Shown here piece by piece: positions 24,624 through 33,553 of a DNA stretch of 64,000 bases (position 1 is its first letter; every line of letters begins with the position of its first letter). The notes under the pieces were generated by a model, which was given only the letters and a program-made list of their open reading frames with translations, did not search any database and was not told where the DNA came from. The translations under genes and the position numbers were made by a program. The DNA comes from Planctomycetota bacterium. Its GTDB lineage: Bacteria; Planctomycetota; UBA1135; GCA-002686595. The stretch spans positions 124,001 through 188,000 of the forward strand of contig NZBA01000135.1 of the NCBI GenBank assembly GCA_002686265.1. The letters run 5' to 3'.

Positions 24624-27125
24624 CTAGCGCGACTCCAGCGCCCTCGCCCGCCCATCGAGCTCCTCCAGGCGCAAACGAACGCTGACGACGTAGGGACTCT
24701 CGCCCGCCGTCCAGTGTCCGTAGGTCGTGGTCACGAAGGTCCCGCCGGGGAGAAGCTCCACACCCGGATAGGCACAGTCCCAGCGGTGGTGGTTGTCCAT
24801 CAGCCGCACGCGGTACTGGCCCTCGGTGCCCTCGACAATGTCCGCGTAGGTGCCCACCCAGCCGACCCAGTCGCCCTGGGTCGGGCTCTCGTGGGTCGTG
24901 TCCCGAAACGAGAGGAACAGGCGGCCGTCGGGGCCGTAGCGGCCGGTGTGGCGGTCGCCGGTCAATGAGCCGGGAAGCTCGCGCGGCGCACTCCAGGTCC
25001 GCGCCTCGTCGTCGGAGAACATCACGTGGGAGTTCCGCTTGCGGCGGTTCTCGCGCAACAGGACGGCCATCTGATTGCCGTCGGGCGAGCGCACGAGCCC
25101 GGGCTCGCAGAGGTGGATCTCATCGTCGGCGAACAGCTCGCGGGGCTCGCTCCAACTCAGGCCGCCATCCGACGAGCGGATCTGGAACAGGCGCATGAAG
25201 CCGTCGGTCTTCCCGCCGCCCCGCAGGAAGCGCCCGTCGTCGTGGAACATCGCCAGGTAGTCGCCGCCGGCGAGCCGCTCCACGCAGCCCATGGCCACGA
25301 TTCCGCCATAGTCGCCGATCGGTTCGAGTTCCGACCAGCTCGCGCCGTCGTCCTCGGAGACCGCCATGCGGATCGGGTAGAGCCCCGAGAACACGATCAG
25401 CCGCTTGGTGCCCTCGCGGTCGACGACGCGGTGGATGGTCGGCGTCTCCTTGCTCGTCGCCCAGCTCTCGGGCACGGGCAGGCGCTCCGACCAGGTGCGG
25501 CCCCCGTCGGTGCTGCGCTTCATCACGATCGGCCCGCGCCCGTGGCCCCTGGGGTAGACGGCGATCATCGTCCGTCCATCCTCCAGGAGAACGGTCGTCG
25601 GGTGCCCGAGATACTGCCCCGGTTCGCGGTCGACGACGACCTGCCGCTCGGCCTCGGCGGCGAGATCGATGAGTGGGATCGAGTAGCCGCGCGAGACCGG
25701 GGCCGGAGGATCCTGCGGCTCACCGCGGAAGCGCGGGTTGCGCTCCACGGGAACCGGAGCCCCGACCGACTCGCGCCAGCGCCCCAGGTCAGCGCGCAGG
25801 GCCGCCGCGCGCTCGGGCAGCGCGGTGGCGAGGTCCTCGCTCTCGCCGGGGTCGTCCACGAGGTCGAAGAGCTCGATCCGGCCGTCCTCGAAGTACTCGA
25901 TCAACTTGTAGCGACCGGCGCGGACCGCCCCCGCCGGCGTCGTCCGCCAGCGGCCTTTCGTCGCGGCGTAGGCCTCCAGGTACACGGGGAAGTGCCAGTA
26001 GAGCGCCTCGCGCTCCGGCTCCGCCCCGCTGTCGAGAAGCCCCACGAGGCTCTCGCCGTCGAGCACGACACCTCTTGGAGTCGCGACGCCGGCCAGCTCC
26101 AAGAATGTCGGGTAGAAGTCAACGCCGATGACCGGGACTTCGCACCGGCCGCCGGCACCGATCCTGCCGGGCCAACGCGCGATCAAAGGCTCCCGGATCC
26201 CGCCCTCGTAGAGCATGCCTTTCGAGCCCCGCAGCGGTCCGGCCTCCGTGAACTTCGCGTGCCCGCCATTGTCCGAGAAGAGCACGACCAGGGTGTCGTC
26301 GGTCAGGCCGAGCTCGTCGAGACCGGCGAGCACGCGCCCCACGCTCTTGTCCACGGCCTCGATCATCGCCGCGTAGCGCGGGTGTCCTCCCACGCCGCCG
26401 GCCTCCCTCCGCGCGGCGGCCGCGCGCTCGTGGCGCTCGACAGCCTCGGCCGGCGCCTCGACGGGCGTGTGCACGGCGAAGTGGGACAGGTACAGGAAGA
26501 ACGGCTCGTCCGCGTGCGAGCGCACGAATGCCAACGCTTCTTCGGCCAGCCGATCGGTCAGGTACTCGCCGTCGGGACCGTCGGGGAGGCGGGGATGGCC
26601 GTAGGGGCTGAAGTAGGTCGCCGGGTGTCCCTTGCGGTCGCCGCCGAAGCTCACGTCGAAGCCCTGGGTGCGCGGGTCGTCGCCCAGGTGCCACTTGCCC
26701 ACGCAGGCTGTCGCGTAGCCGGCCTCGCCGAGGGCCTCGGCCAGGGTCACGACGGCGTCAGGGAGCGTCTTCGTGTTCTTGATGGGAACCAAGCGGCGGT
26801 CCGCGGCCTTGCCGCGCGCCGAGCTGTTCACCGTGTACACACCGTGCCGCGGTGAGTACTGCCCCGACATCAAACAGGCGCGAGTAGGCGCGCAGTTCGG
26901 TGCGTTGGCATCGGCCGCGGTGAAGCGCAAGCCCTCGGCAGCCATGCGGTCGATGCGCGGCGTCGCGTGCGCCTCGCTACCGTAGCAGCCCAGATCCGCC
27001 CAGCCGAGATCGTCGAGCAGGATGAAGACGAAGTTGGGGCGTGCGGGCCGAGCCTGCGCCCCGGTCGCCGGCGCGAGACAGCAGAAGAGCACGCACGCGA
27101 GGTACGACACGGTCTTGATCATCAC
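24624..27125 (-). CDS. Exported sulfatase fused to a BNR/Asp-box sialidase-like domain
   Basis: 833 residues with a signal peptide (MMIKTVSYLACVLFCCLAPATGAQA). Residues about 30-470 are an S1-family sulfatase: NFVFILLDDLGWADLGCYG (metal Asp38-Asp39), the formylglycine motif C-A-P-T-R at 78-82, GKWHLGDD and LFSDNGGHAKF. From about residue 500 follows a beta-propeller with Asp-boxes STDGGRTW, SEDDGASW, SSDGGLSW and SDDEARTW, matching exo-sialidase/BNR proteins. The pair would desulfate and then trim a sulfated sialoglycan or similar polysaccharide from outside the cell. The conserved sialidase Arg triad could not be assigned with certainty. It converges on arsM, with a repeat element between them. 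Confidence 0.9.
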   Translation of the reverse strand: MMIKTVSYLACVLFCCLAPATGAQARPARPNFVFILLDDLGWADLGCYGSEAHATPRIDRMAAEGLRFTAADANAPNCAPTRACLMSGQYSPRHGVYTVNSSARGKAADRRLVPIKNTKTLPDAVVTLAEALGEAGYATACVGKWHLGDDPRTQGFDVSFGGDRKGHPATYFSPYGHPRLPDGPDGEYLTDRLAEEALAFVRSHADEPFFLYLSHFAVHTPVEAPAEAVERHERAAAARREAGGVGGHPRYAAMIEAVDKSVGRVLAGLDELGLTDDTLVVLFSDNGGHAKFTEAGPLRGSKGMLYEGGIREPLIARWPGRIGAGGRCEVPVIGVDFYPTFLELAGVATPRGVVLDGESLVGLLDSGAEPEREALYWHFPVYLEAYAATKGRWRTTPAGAVRAGRYKLIEYFEDGRIELFDLVDDPGESEDLATALPERAAALRADLGRWRESVGAPVPVERNPRFRGEPQDPPAPVSRGYSIPLIDLAAEAERQVVVDREPGQYLGHPTTVLLEDGRTMIAVYPRGHGRGPIVMKRSTDGGRTWSERLPVPESWATSKETPTIHRVVDREGTKRLIVFSGLYPIRMAVSEDDGASWSELEPIGDYGGIVAMGCVERLAGGDYLAMFHDDGRFLRGGGKTDGFMRLFQIRSSDGGLSWSEPRELFADDEIHLCEPGLVRSPDGNQMAVLLRENRRKRNSHVMFSDDEARTWSAPRELPGSLTGDRHTGRYGPDGRLFLSFRDTTHESPTQGDWVGWVGTYADIVEGTEGQYRVRLMDNHHRWDCAYPGVELLPGGTFVTTTYGHWTAGESPYVVSVRLRLEELDGRARALESR

Positions 27126-27218
27126 TAGCCCGACTCACCGGAGCGCCGCGTCATCCTACACCGACCTCGCGTCGGGCGGAGCGGCTGGGCGCCTCGGGTG
27201 CGCTCGGTTCGTCGGATG

Positions 27219-27980
27219 CTAGCGGCCTGGACCGGAGTCGCTCTGGGCGCCGCCGCCGCGGCCACCTCCGCCACGATTGCCGCCGAACCGTCCCCAGGCG
27301 GCACTCTGATCTTCCTGATAGGTCTCGAGCTGCTGCGGCGTCAGCACCTCCGCGAGCGACGCACTCGTCTCCTCCCGCAGGTCCGTCATCGCTCCGCGGA
27401 CGCTGGCCCAGTCCCCCGACTCGCGCATGGCGGTCCGCATCTCGTCCCGGGCGAGGGACTCTTCGGTCAGGATCAGGCGCATCCGACCCGATTGGTAGGT
27501 GTCCAGACCGAGCTTGGTGGAGAGCTCCTCCATGCGCTGGTCCATGCGATCCTCGTTCCGCAGCCGGCGCTCCTCGGCGCGCTCGGCCTCCTCGACGGCA
27601 CGGATGTCGCCCAAGGCGCGGCTGACGCTCTCGCGCCACTCGGGTGGCATCGGGGTGTCGGGGTCGGCGAGGGCCGCCACGACCGCACGCAGGCGAGCGT
27701 CCGCTCCGCGTTCCTCCTCGGTCTTCTCCAGCGGCGCGGACCCGCGCGCGGAGACGAGACGCGCCGGGGCCTCTTCGAGGTCGAGCACGCGGCGACTCAA
27801 GGCCTCGTTCTCCCGCTGCAAGGCTCCGAGCCGGAGCTCGAGGTCGGTGCCGCCGTCGTCGAGGACGACCGGCTCGGCCGCGTCGGGCACCTCGGATCCA
27901 GAAAAAACGGTCGCGACCATCGCGCCCGCGGCGCCCGCCACGAGGCCCACGAGGATCGTCGGAAGAAGTTGCGTATTCAT
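27219..27980 (-). CDS. Membrane-anchored coiled-coil protein with a Gly-rich tail (paralogue of 11096-11848)
   Basis: 253 residues with an N-terminal membrane segment (LLPTILVGLVAGAAGAMVATVF), then a coiled coil (LELRLGALQRENEALSRRVLDLEE). The conserved block is DRMDQRMEELSTKLGLD, LTEESLARDEMRTAMRE, LREETSASLAEVLTPQQLETY. The C-terminal tail is FGGNRGGGGRGGGAQ. The same order of elements as at 11096-11848 makes the two clear paralogues. It sits 13 bp downstream of the exported protein gene at 27994, so the two probably work together, for example as envelope stress or assembly factors. The function is not known. Confidence 0.8.
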   Translation of the reverse strand: MNTQLLPTILVGLVAGAAGAMVATVFSGSEVPDAAEPVVLDDGGTDLELRLGALQRENEALSRRVLDLEEAPARLVSARGSAPLEKTEEERGADARLRAVVAALADPDTPMPPEWRESVSRALGDIRAVEEAERAEERRLRNEDRMDQRMEELSTKLGLDTYQSGRMRLILTEESLARDEMRTAMRESGDWASVRGAMTDLREETSASLAEVLTPQQLETYQEDQSAAWGRFGGNRGGGGRGGGAQSDSGPGR

Positions 27981-27993
27981 GGCTGCCGGGGCC

Positions 27994-29046
27994 CTATTCG
28001 TCGAGGTCGCTGAGCGCGACAGTCCAGGTGAATGTGCCCTCGCGGACGGTCGAGATCGTCATGGACGACTCGCCCCGCGAGCGCTCGATGTTGCGTTCGG
28101 TGAGGATCGTCCCTTCGACCTCGCCCTCGACCGGGCGGCCGAGCTCGCGCGAGAAGGCGATCCGCCCCTCGAGCTCTATCTCGTAGGTGCTCTCGACGGG
28201 CGGCGTCGCCCCCGCGGGACGCACCAGCACGTCGTCGTCGCGCCGGCCGCGGAACTCCGGTTCCTGCAAGTCGCCCGATGCCTCGAGCTCGATCTGGATC
28301 ACGACGCAGGTCTCTCCGTCCACGTCCTCCTCCATCGCGATGAGGGTCGCCTCGCCTTCCCACTCCGCCTGCTTGAACAGGGCACTCGTCGAGCCGCCGC
28401 CCATTCGGCCACCGCCGCGCCCGCCGCGCCCGCGCCTGCCCTCGCCTCCCCAGTCATCCTCACGCTCCGGTTCGGGGAACAGGGCCGCGTCCAAGTCGAG
28501 GGAGAGGGCGCGCAAGACAGCCTCGGCCTCGAGATCCCAACGATCACCCTCGTCGATGTCGCCCTCGGGCAGAAAGGCGTCGAGAGCCAGGGTCAGAGAG
28601 TGCCCTTCGAGCAGGGCGTCATCGTCGGGCTCACCGCCCTCGACCACCTCCGCGATCACATCACCTTCGTCATCGAGGGACAGCTCTAGCGTGACCTCGG
28701 AAAGGGGACACTCGCGTTCGGACTCGAACACCTCTTCCCCGCGCTCCCGCGCGCTCGAGCCCTCGATGAGCTCGAAGCTGCGGCGTATGACCGACGGAGC
28801 TCCGTCCTGCCGCTCGACGACACGATCCACTTGAACGACAGTGCGAACCTCCTCGCTGCCACCGCCTCCGCGCCCCCAGGGGGCGTCGACGGGCTCGCCG
28901 TCGCGGGTCATCGAGAAGTCGGTCGTCTCCATGGTGTAGACCGTCTCCGTCTCGATGCGGACCGCTTCGAGCTTGTCGTAGTCGGTCGAGATCGAGGAGC
29001 CGCTGAGAGTGAGCAGAAACGCCGCGGGGAACAAGGTTCGATTCAT
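27994..29046 (-). CDS. Exported acidic hypothetical protein with a Gly/Arg-rich insert
   Basis: 350 residues with a signal peptide (MNRTLFPAAFLLTLSGSS). The rest is strongly acidic and beta-rich (ETETVYTMETTDFSMTRDG, EEVRTVVQVDRVVE, TYEIELEGRIAFSRELGRPVEGEVEGTI). A low-complexity segment GRRGRGGRGGGRMGGG lies in the middle. The layout, with paired 'E-G-x-A/I-x-F' strands, resembles hypothetical planctomycete proteins whose role is unknown. The ATG at 29046-29044 was chosen for the signal peptide; the frame upstream is open but not signal-like. Operon with the coiled-coil gene at 27219. The 182 bp upstream to 29228 hold no recognisable feature. Confidence 0.7.
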   Translation of the reverse strand: MNRTLFPAAFLLTLSGSSISTDYDKLEAVRIETETVYTMETTDFSMTRDGEPVDAPWGRGGGGSEEVRTVVQVDRVVERQDGAPSVIRRSFELIEGSSARERGEEVFESERECPLSEVTLELSLDDEGDVIAEVVEGGEPDDDALLEGHSLTLALDAFLPEGDIDEGDRWDLEAEAVLRALSLDLDAALFPEPEREDDWGGEGRRGRGGRGGGRMGGGSTSALFKQAEWEGEATLIAMEEDVDGETCVVIQIELEASGDLQEPEFRGRRDDDVLVRPAGATPPVESTYEIELEGRIAFSRELGRPVEGEVEGTILTERNIERSRGESSMTISTVREGTFTWTVALSDLDE

Positions 29047-29228
29047 GGTCGGTCTGGCCCTGATGTCCAGGACCCTGCGCGGAGGAAGAACGGGAACGCA
29101 GACATTCTCGTCTCTCGAGCGCCGAGCGACACGGCGTGGCCGGTCGCTTTTCCTGATTCTTACGGCCCACGCCCACAGAGAACCGCCCAACACACCTGGC
29201 GGCCCGTTGGCGTTTCTCTCGTGGCCTG

Positions 29229-31514
29229 CTAGCGCAGGCTCTCGAGCAGGCCGCCGGCCTCGCGCCGTAGATCCGCGGGCGGAGAGAGCTCGAGAGTCCG
29301 CTCCAGATCGGACCGAGCCTCCTCCTTCCGCCCCCGCCGCGCCCGCACGCGGCCGCGCTCGAACCAGGCTACCGCCAGGTCCGCTCGTGCTTCGATCGCC
29401 GCGGCAAAGGCCGCCTCCGCCTCCGCCACCCGGTCGAGAGCGTCGAGGACGAGGGCGCGCTGGAGGTGGGCGAAGGCGTCAGCCGGCGAGAGCGCCAGCG
29501 CCGCGTCCGCCGCCGCGAGAGCCTCGGCGTGCCGTCCGAGAGCGAGGAGGACGCCCGAGCGGCGCGTGCGCGCGGGGAGGAAATCCGCCGCCAGAGCCAG
29601 ACTAGCGTCGAGGGCATCGAGGGCCTCGGCGTTGCGACCCAGGGCGGCCAGCAGGTCGCCCAGGCTGAAGTGCGCCCGCCACGCCTCGGGGCGCAGCTCG
29701 ATCCCAGCCCGGTAGCGCTCGACCGCCTCCTCCCCGCGGCCTACCGCGCGCAGCACGCCGCCGAGGTTCAGCAGCGCCTCGGCGAAGGCGGGGCGCCCCT
29801 CGAGCGCGCCCTCGAAGTGCGTCACGGCTTCGGCGAAGCGGCCCTGCCGACCGAGCTGCACACCGAGGTCGTGGTGGGCCCGAGCGTAGCCGGGATCGAG
29901 CTCGACCGCCCGCCGCAGGCAGGCGATGCCGCGTTCGGCCGCGCCCTGGCGCAGGAGGGCGCTCCCAAGGCCGAAGTGGGCCTCGGCCATTTCGGCGGCG
30001 ATCACCACCGCCTGTTCCAGGCGCGCGACGCCCTCTTCCACCCGTCCGCGGGAGACGAGCAGGTTGCCCAGGTTGACCAGGGCGTCGGCGGAGCGCGGAT
30101 CCACCTCCAGCGCCCGCCCGTACTCCGCGATCGCCTCGGGGATGCGCCCGGCCTCGGCGTGGGCGTGGGCGAGCTGCAGGTGAACCCGCGCGCCACCCCC
30201 GCCGCGGCGCTGGAGGATCCCCAGGTAGCGCACGGCATCCTCGGGGTAGTCGTCGGAGAAGTGCTCGGCCACCAACGTCAGGGGCGGGTCGGTGAACAGG
30301 TTGTTCCAGCGCCCGGCGAAGGGTACGGAGCGATCCTGGCGCTCGTGCGGCGAAAGATCGAGCAGGCGCACGTCCTCGAGCAGAGTGTCCACGCCCACCG
30401 GACCGCGGTAGATCGCCGCCAAGTTGCCTTCACCGTCGAGCAGGTAGCTGGTCGGAACGGAGAAGCTCGGGAAGAGCTGGAAGAGAAACTGCTCCAGGAG
30501 CTCGAGCTTGGCCAGAAGTTCGCCTGTCGCGACGGCTCCGGCGAAGGGATAGCCGAGCTCCCCGAGCTTGCGCCGCGCATCGGCGGGCTCGGTCGCCTCC
30601 TCCAATCCCAACCCATCGACAGTGAGGCTCAGGATGTCCACGCCCGCCGCCCGCAGGTCCGCCTCCCGGCGGCCGAACTCTCCCAGCTCGGCCACGCACG
30701 GCGCGCACCACGACGCCCAGAGATTGACCAGCAACGGCCCCTCCGCCGCGATCCTCCGCGGAGCGCCGCCGTCGAAATCGGTGTAGTTCAGGATCGGCGC
30801 GGGGATGCGGAAGGGCAGGAAGACGCGCGCAGCGTCGGTCCGCGGTGCCACGGGCTGCTCGCCGGCCACGAGGGCAAGTTCCCCCGTGCGAGCCGCCGAT
30901 CGCTCGGCGCGCCCCGAGCCCTCCACCAGCAGGAACCGGCCCCCGGGCTCGACGCCCGTGAACGCCTCGCTCTCACCTCCCGGCCAACGAACGACGACAC
31001 CGGAAATGCGCGGCCCAGCCCCCAGCCCGAAGTGCAGCCACTTGCTCGACTGGGAGAGGAATCCGTGCCCGGCGTACAGAGTTCGCTTGAGCGGCACGTC
31101 CTGCCCCGCGAGCGAGAGCTCCACGCGCCCGCCGATGCCGTCGGTGTTGGCCCTCGTCCCGCGCAGGCGCAAGGCCACCGAGGAGTGCTCGGTCCCAGAC
31201 TGGTTGAGCATCAGCCGCAGGCGCGGGCCGCTGCGGTTGCGCAGCCAAAGGTCCACATCGCCGTCGTGGTCCCAGTCCACCAGCCCCAGCGCCCGGGCGT
31301 CGTCGGGGAAGTCGAGCCCGGTCGCGGCGGAGACGTTGGCGAAGCGCCCGCCGCGGCAGTTGAGGAAGGCGCAGTTCTTCTCGTTCCCGCTCCACGACCG
31401 CCCCTGGCTGACGAGCAGATTGATCGCCTTCCAGCCGTCGAGGTATTCGTTCAGCTCGCGGCGCGTCGGATCGGCGACAGGTGAGCGCGACACCACGTGC
31501 CGCCAGAAAAAACT
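29229..31514 (-). CDS. C-terminal part (ASPIC/UnbV, TlpA-like thioredoxin, TPR) of a protein read through an in-frame UGA
   Basis: Directly continues the frame of the gene at 31515-33431 after a single TGA. The order is a junction SFFWRHVVSRSP and a short VCBS remnant (LGLVDWDHDGDVDLWL), then an ASPIC/UnbV domain (KWLHFGLG, VVVRWPGGESEAF). A TlpA/ResA-like thioredoxin domain follows (LLVNLWASWCAPCVAELGEF), and at least eight TPR units end the protein. This part has no signal peptide, yet TlpA and ASPIC domains work outside the cytoplasm. ASPIC/UnbV normally follows VCBS repeats in one chain, which supports one 1400-residue exported product with Sec at residue 639. If the UGA is a true stop, a GTG at 31496 could start a separate 755-residue protein. 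Likely role: extracytoplasmic thiol-redox scaffold. Confidence 0.85.
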   Translation of the reverse strand, partial: SFFWRHVVSRSPVADPTRRELNEYLDGWKAINLLVSQGRSWSGNEKNCAFLNCRGGRFANVSAATGLDFPDDARALGLVDWDHDGDVDLWLRNRSGPRLRLMLNQSGTEHSSVALRLRGTRANTDGIGGRVELSLAGQDVPLKRTLYAGHGFLSQSSKWLHFGLGAGPRISGVVVRWPGGESEAFTGVEPGGRFLLVEGSGRAERSAARTGELALVAGEQPVAPRTDAARVFLPFRIPAPILNYTDFDGGAPRRIAAEGPLLVNLWASWCAPCVAELGEFGRREADLRAAGVDILSLTVDGLGLEEATEPADARRKLGELGYPFAGAVATGELLAKLELLEQFLFQLFPSFSVPTSYLLDGEGNLAAIYRGPVGVDTLLEDVRLLDLSPHERQDRSVPFAGRWNNLFTDPPLTLVAEHFSDDYPEDAVRYLGILQRRGGGGARVHLQLAHAHAEAGRIPEAIAEYGRALEVDPRSADALVNLGNLLVSRGRVEEGVARLEQAVVIAAEMAEAHFGLGSALLRQGAAERGIACLRRAVELDPGYARAHHDLGVQLGRQGRFAEAVTHFEGALEGRPAFAEALLNLGGVLRAVGRGEEAVERYRAGIELRPEAWRAHFSLGDLLAALGRNAEALDALDASLALAADFLPARTRRSGVLLALGRHAEALAAADAALALSPADAFAHLQRALVLDALDRVAEAEAAFAAAIEARADLAVAWFERGRVRARRGRKEEARSDLERTLELSPPADLRREAGGLLESLR

Positions 31515-31517
31515 TCA
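31487..31517 (-). promoter_or_regulatory. In-frame UGA with candidate SECIS hairpin (CRTAC1/UnbV gene)
   Basis: The TGA at 31517-31515 lies between codons for ADDL and SFFW. After 11 nt comes the inverted repeat GCGGCAC (31503-31497) / GTGTCGC (31493-31487). It can be drawn as a 6-bp stem with loop CGTGG or a 7-bp stem with loop GTG. The loop begins 17-18 nt after the UGA, inside the 16-37 nt window known for bacterial SECIS, and has G followed by U near its start as SelB recognition requires. Short hairpins are common in GC-rich DNA, so this is supportive, not decisive. Confidence 0.55.
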
Positions 31518-33431
31518 CAAGTCGTCGGCGCTGTCCATCGTGATGTGGCCGTTGGCCACCAACAAATCCTCCCATCCGTCGTTGTCCACGTCGGCGAAGC
31601 TCGAAGCCCAGGCCCAGCGCCCCATGATGACGGCCTCGCCGACACTGACGTCGAGGAAGGTCCCGTCGCCCGTATTGGCGAAGAGCGTGTTCCCGCGCGC
31701 CATGCGCTGCAGGCCGGCCGTGGCCTCGTCGTCGTGGTCGTTGTCGGCCTGGAAGCGGCGCTGGAAGGTCACGCGGTTCCCGGCCGCCGAGAACATGTTG
31801 CTGACGTAGACGTCCATGAACCCGTTGCGGTCGTAGTCCCCCCAAGCCACCGACATCCCCGAGGCGATGTCCTCGACCCCCGCCGCGGGAGCGACGTCGG
31901 AGAAGTGCCCGCGACCATCGTTCTGGTAGAGGCAGTTGCGCCCGTAGTCGTTGGCCACGTACAGGTCGAGGTCGCCGTCCTCGTCGTAGTCCTCCCAGAC
32001 GGCGGCGAAGCTGAAGCGCGAGTTGTGCTCTCCCAGGCCGACCTCCTCGGTCACGTCGGTGAAGCGGAACTCACCCTCGTTGCGCCAGAAGCTGTTCGGC
32101 TCGCCGTTGTTGGCGTCGTGGTAGGGATAGGCGCCGACCTGCAGGCTCTCGGGGTGCGAGTCGTAGGCGCAGAGGTACAGGTCGAGGTCGCCGTCCCCGT
32201 CGGGATCGGCGGCCGACAGCGACATGGGCCCCTTCCCCGCCCGCTCGCGGGCGCGGACTGTGAAGACTCCCTCGCCGTCGTTCTCGGCGAACAACAGGAG
32301 CGGGCGCGTGGCGGCGACGAGGTCCTCGTCCCCGTCGCCGTCGAGGTCGACGAGGAGCGCCGCGGAGGAGAGCTCGAGCCAATCGACTCCAGCGTGAGCG
32401 GCGACCTCCTCGAGGGTTCCGTCCGGACTCTGCACGTAGAGCCGGTTGGGCAGGCCGCCGGAGTCGCAGGCGTACAGGTCCTCCAGGCCGTCGCCGTTCA
32501 CGTCACCGAGCGCCAGGCCGCTATGGCCGGCGATCGACATGTTCATCAGCTCGCTGATGCGGGTCAGCCAGTGGTTCAGGCCGGGCAGCTCGATCTGCTC
32601 GTAGGCGGCGTTGGCTCCCAGAGCGGATTCGGTGCAATCGCGGAACAAGGGCCCTCGAACCGAGTGCAACTGCACCTCCTCGTGGGCCTCGACGCCGATC
32701 CAGCGCAGGCGCGGCGCCTCCTCCGAGCCCGCCGGCGGCATCTCCCAGCGGCAGGTCCAGGTGGCGTTGGTCTGCAGGACGCCCGCCTCGAGCTCGCCGG
32801 AGATCTCGAGGTAGGCGCGGGTCGTGAACTCCCCCTCGCCCTCGGTGACGGTGAAGGGCTTGAACTTCGCGTGCGGGTGCCCGCTCCCGGCGTGCGGGGC
32901 GAGCAGATCCGCGAGGGCAGCCGAGAGCCCTTCCGCGCCGCGGAACACGGTGGCGGCGGAGTCGAGGACGAGGGGCTTCGCCGGTCGCAGCACACTCGCG
33001 GCGGCGTCCTCGCGGACCGGCGCAAGGTCTTCGGGGCGCAGCGCACCGCAGGCGAAGTTCGCCGAAACGAGGGAGACGAGGGCTTGCGGCGAGAGCTCGG
33101 CGGGCGCCTCCAGGAGGTGCGCGAGGGCCTTCAGCTGTCCACCACTGCGGGTGTTGAAGACCTCGGTCCGCCAGTCGTCGGCCTCGGGGTCGGCCTTGCC
33201 CGCGAGCGCCTCAACCAGCGTCGGCGCGCGCTCTTCCTGCCCGGCACCAGGATCCTCCGTGACCGGCCGCGCCGTGCCCCCCGGTTCCCCCACTTCTTCG
33301 AGCGCCGGCGCCGCGCCCGCCTCGGCGCCGTCACCGCTCTCCCCCGCACCGCGCTCGCTACAGCCCGCCCCGACCGCTGTCGATGCGCAGAGCAGGGCGA
33401 GAACGACGTTGCGGGAAGGTGCCTGGCGCAT
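31515..33431 (-). CDS. N-terminal part (lipoprotein signal, VCBS/FG-GAP repeats, CRTAC1-like) ending at an in-frame UGA
   Basis: 638 residues before the UGA. A type II signal peptide (NVVLALLCASTAVGAGCSERG) is followed by an N-terminal domain of about 270 residues, then calcium-binding VCBS repeats: LALGDVNGDGLEDLYACD, LVDLDGDGDEDLVAA, AADPDGDGDLDLYLCA, DYDEDGDLDLYVANDYG, WGDYDRNGFMDVYVSN and FADVDNDGWEDLLVANGH. Families of this type (CRTAC1 homologues) end with ASPIC/UnbV in the same chain, and that domain is encoded in the same frame just after the TGA. I therefore regard this as the first part of a selenoprotein rather than a complete gene. The ATG at 33431-33429 was chosen for the lipoprotein signal. 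Confidence 0.85.
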   Translation of the reverse strand: MRQAPSRNVVLALLCASTAVGAGCSERGAGESGDGAEAGAAPALEEVGEPGGTARPVTEDPGAGQEERAPTLVEALAGKADPEADDWRTEVFNTRSGGQLKALAHLLEAPAELSPQALVSLVSANFACGALRPEDLAPVREDAAASVLRPAKPLVLDSAATVFRGAEGLSAALADLLAPHAGSGHPHAKFKPFTVTEGEGEFTTRAYLEISGELEAGVLQTNATWTCRWEMPPAGSEEAPRLRWIGVEAHEEVQLHSVRGPLFRDCTESALGANAAYEQIELPGLNHWLTRISELMNMSIAGHSGLALGDVNGDGLEDLYACDSGGLPNRLYVQSPDGTLEEVAAHAGVDWLELSSAALLVDLDGDGDEDLVAATRPLLLFAENDGEGVFTVRARERAGKGPMSLSAADPDGDGDLDLYLCAYDSHPESLQVGAYPYHDANNGEPNSFWRNEGEFRFTDVTEEVGLGEHNSRFSFAAVWEDYDEDGDLDLYVANDYGRNCLYQNDGRGHFSDVAPAAGVEDIASGMSVAWGDYDRNGFMDVYVSNMFSAAGNRVTFQRRFQADNDHDDEATAGLQRMARGNTLFANTGDGTFLDVSVGEAVIMGRWAWASSFADVDNDGWEDLLVANGHITMDSADDL

Positions 33432-33553
33432 GAGGTCGTGCCCGTCCGCCCGGCGCCGGCCCTTCACAGGCGGTGCATCGCGGCGAAGCGGTCAGGACCA
33501 GAGTCAACGCCACTTCCGAGGACCTGTCAATACGCCCAGCGACGCGAGCAGGA

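Noticed and set aside
25026-26855. Long plus-strand open frame (609 codons) antisense to the sulfatase-sialidase gene
   Set aside because: It is a GC-rich shadow: no domains, no ribosome site, while the minus strand has clear sulfatase and Asp-box motifs.
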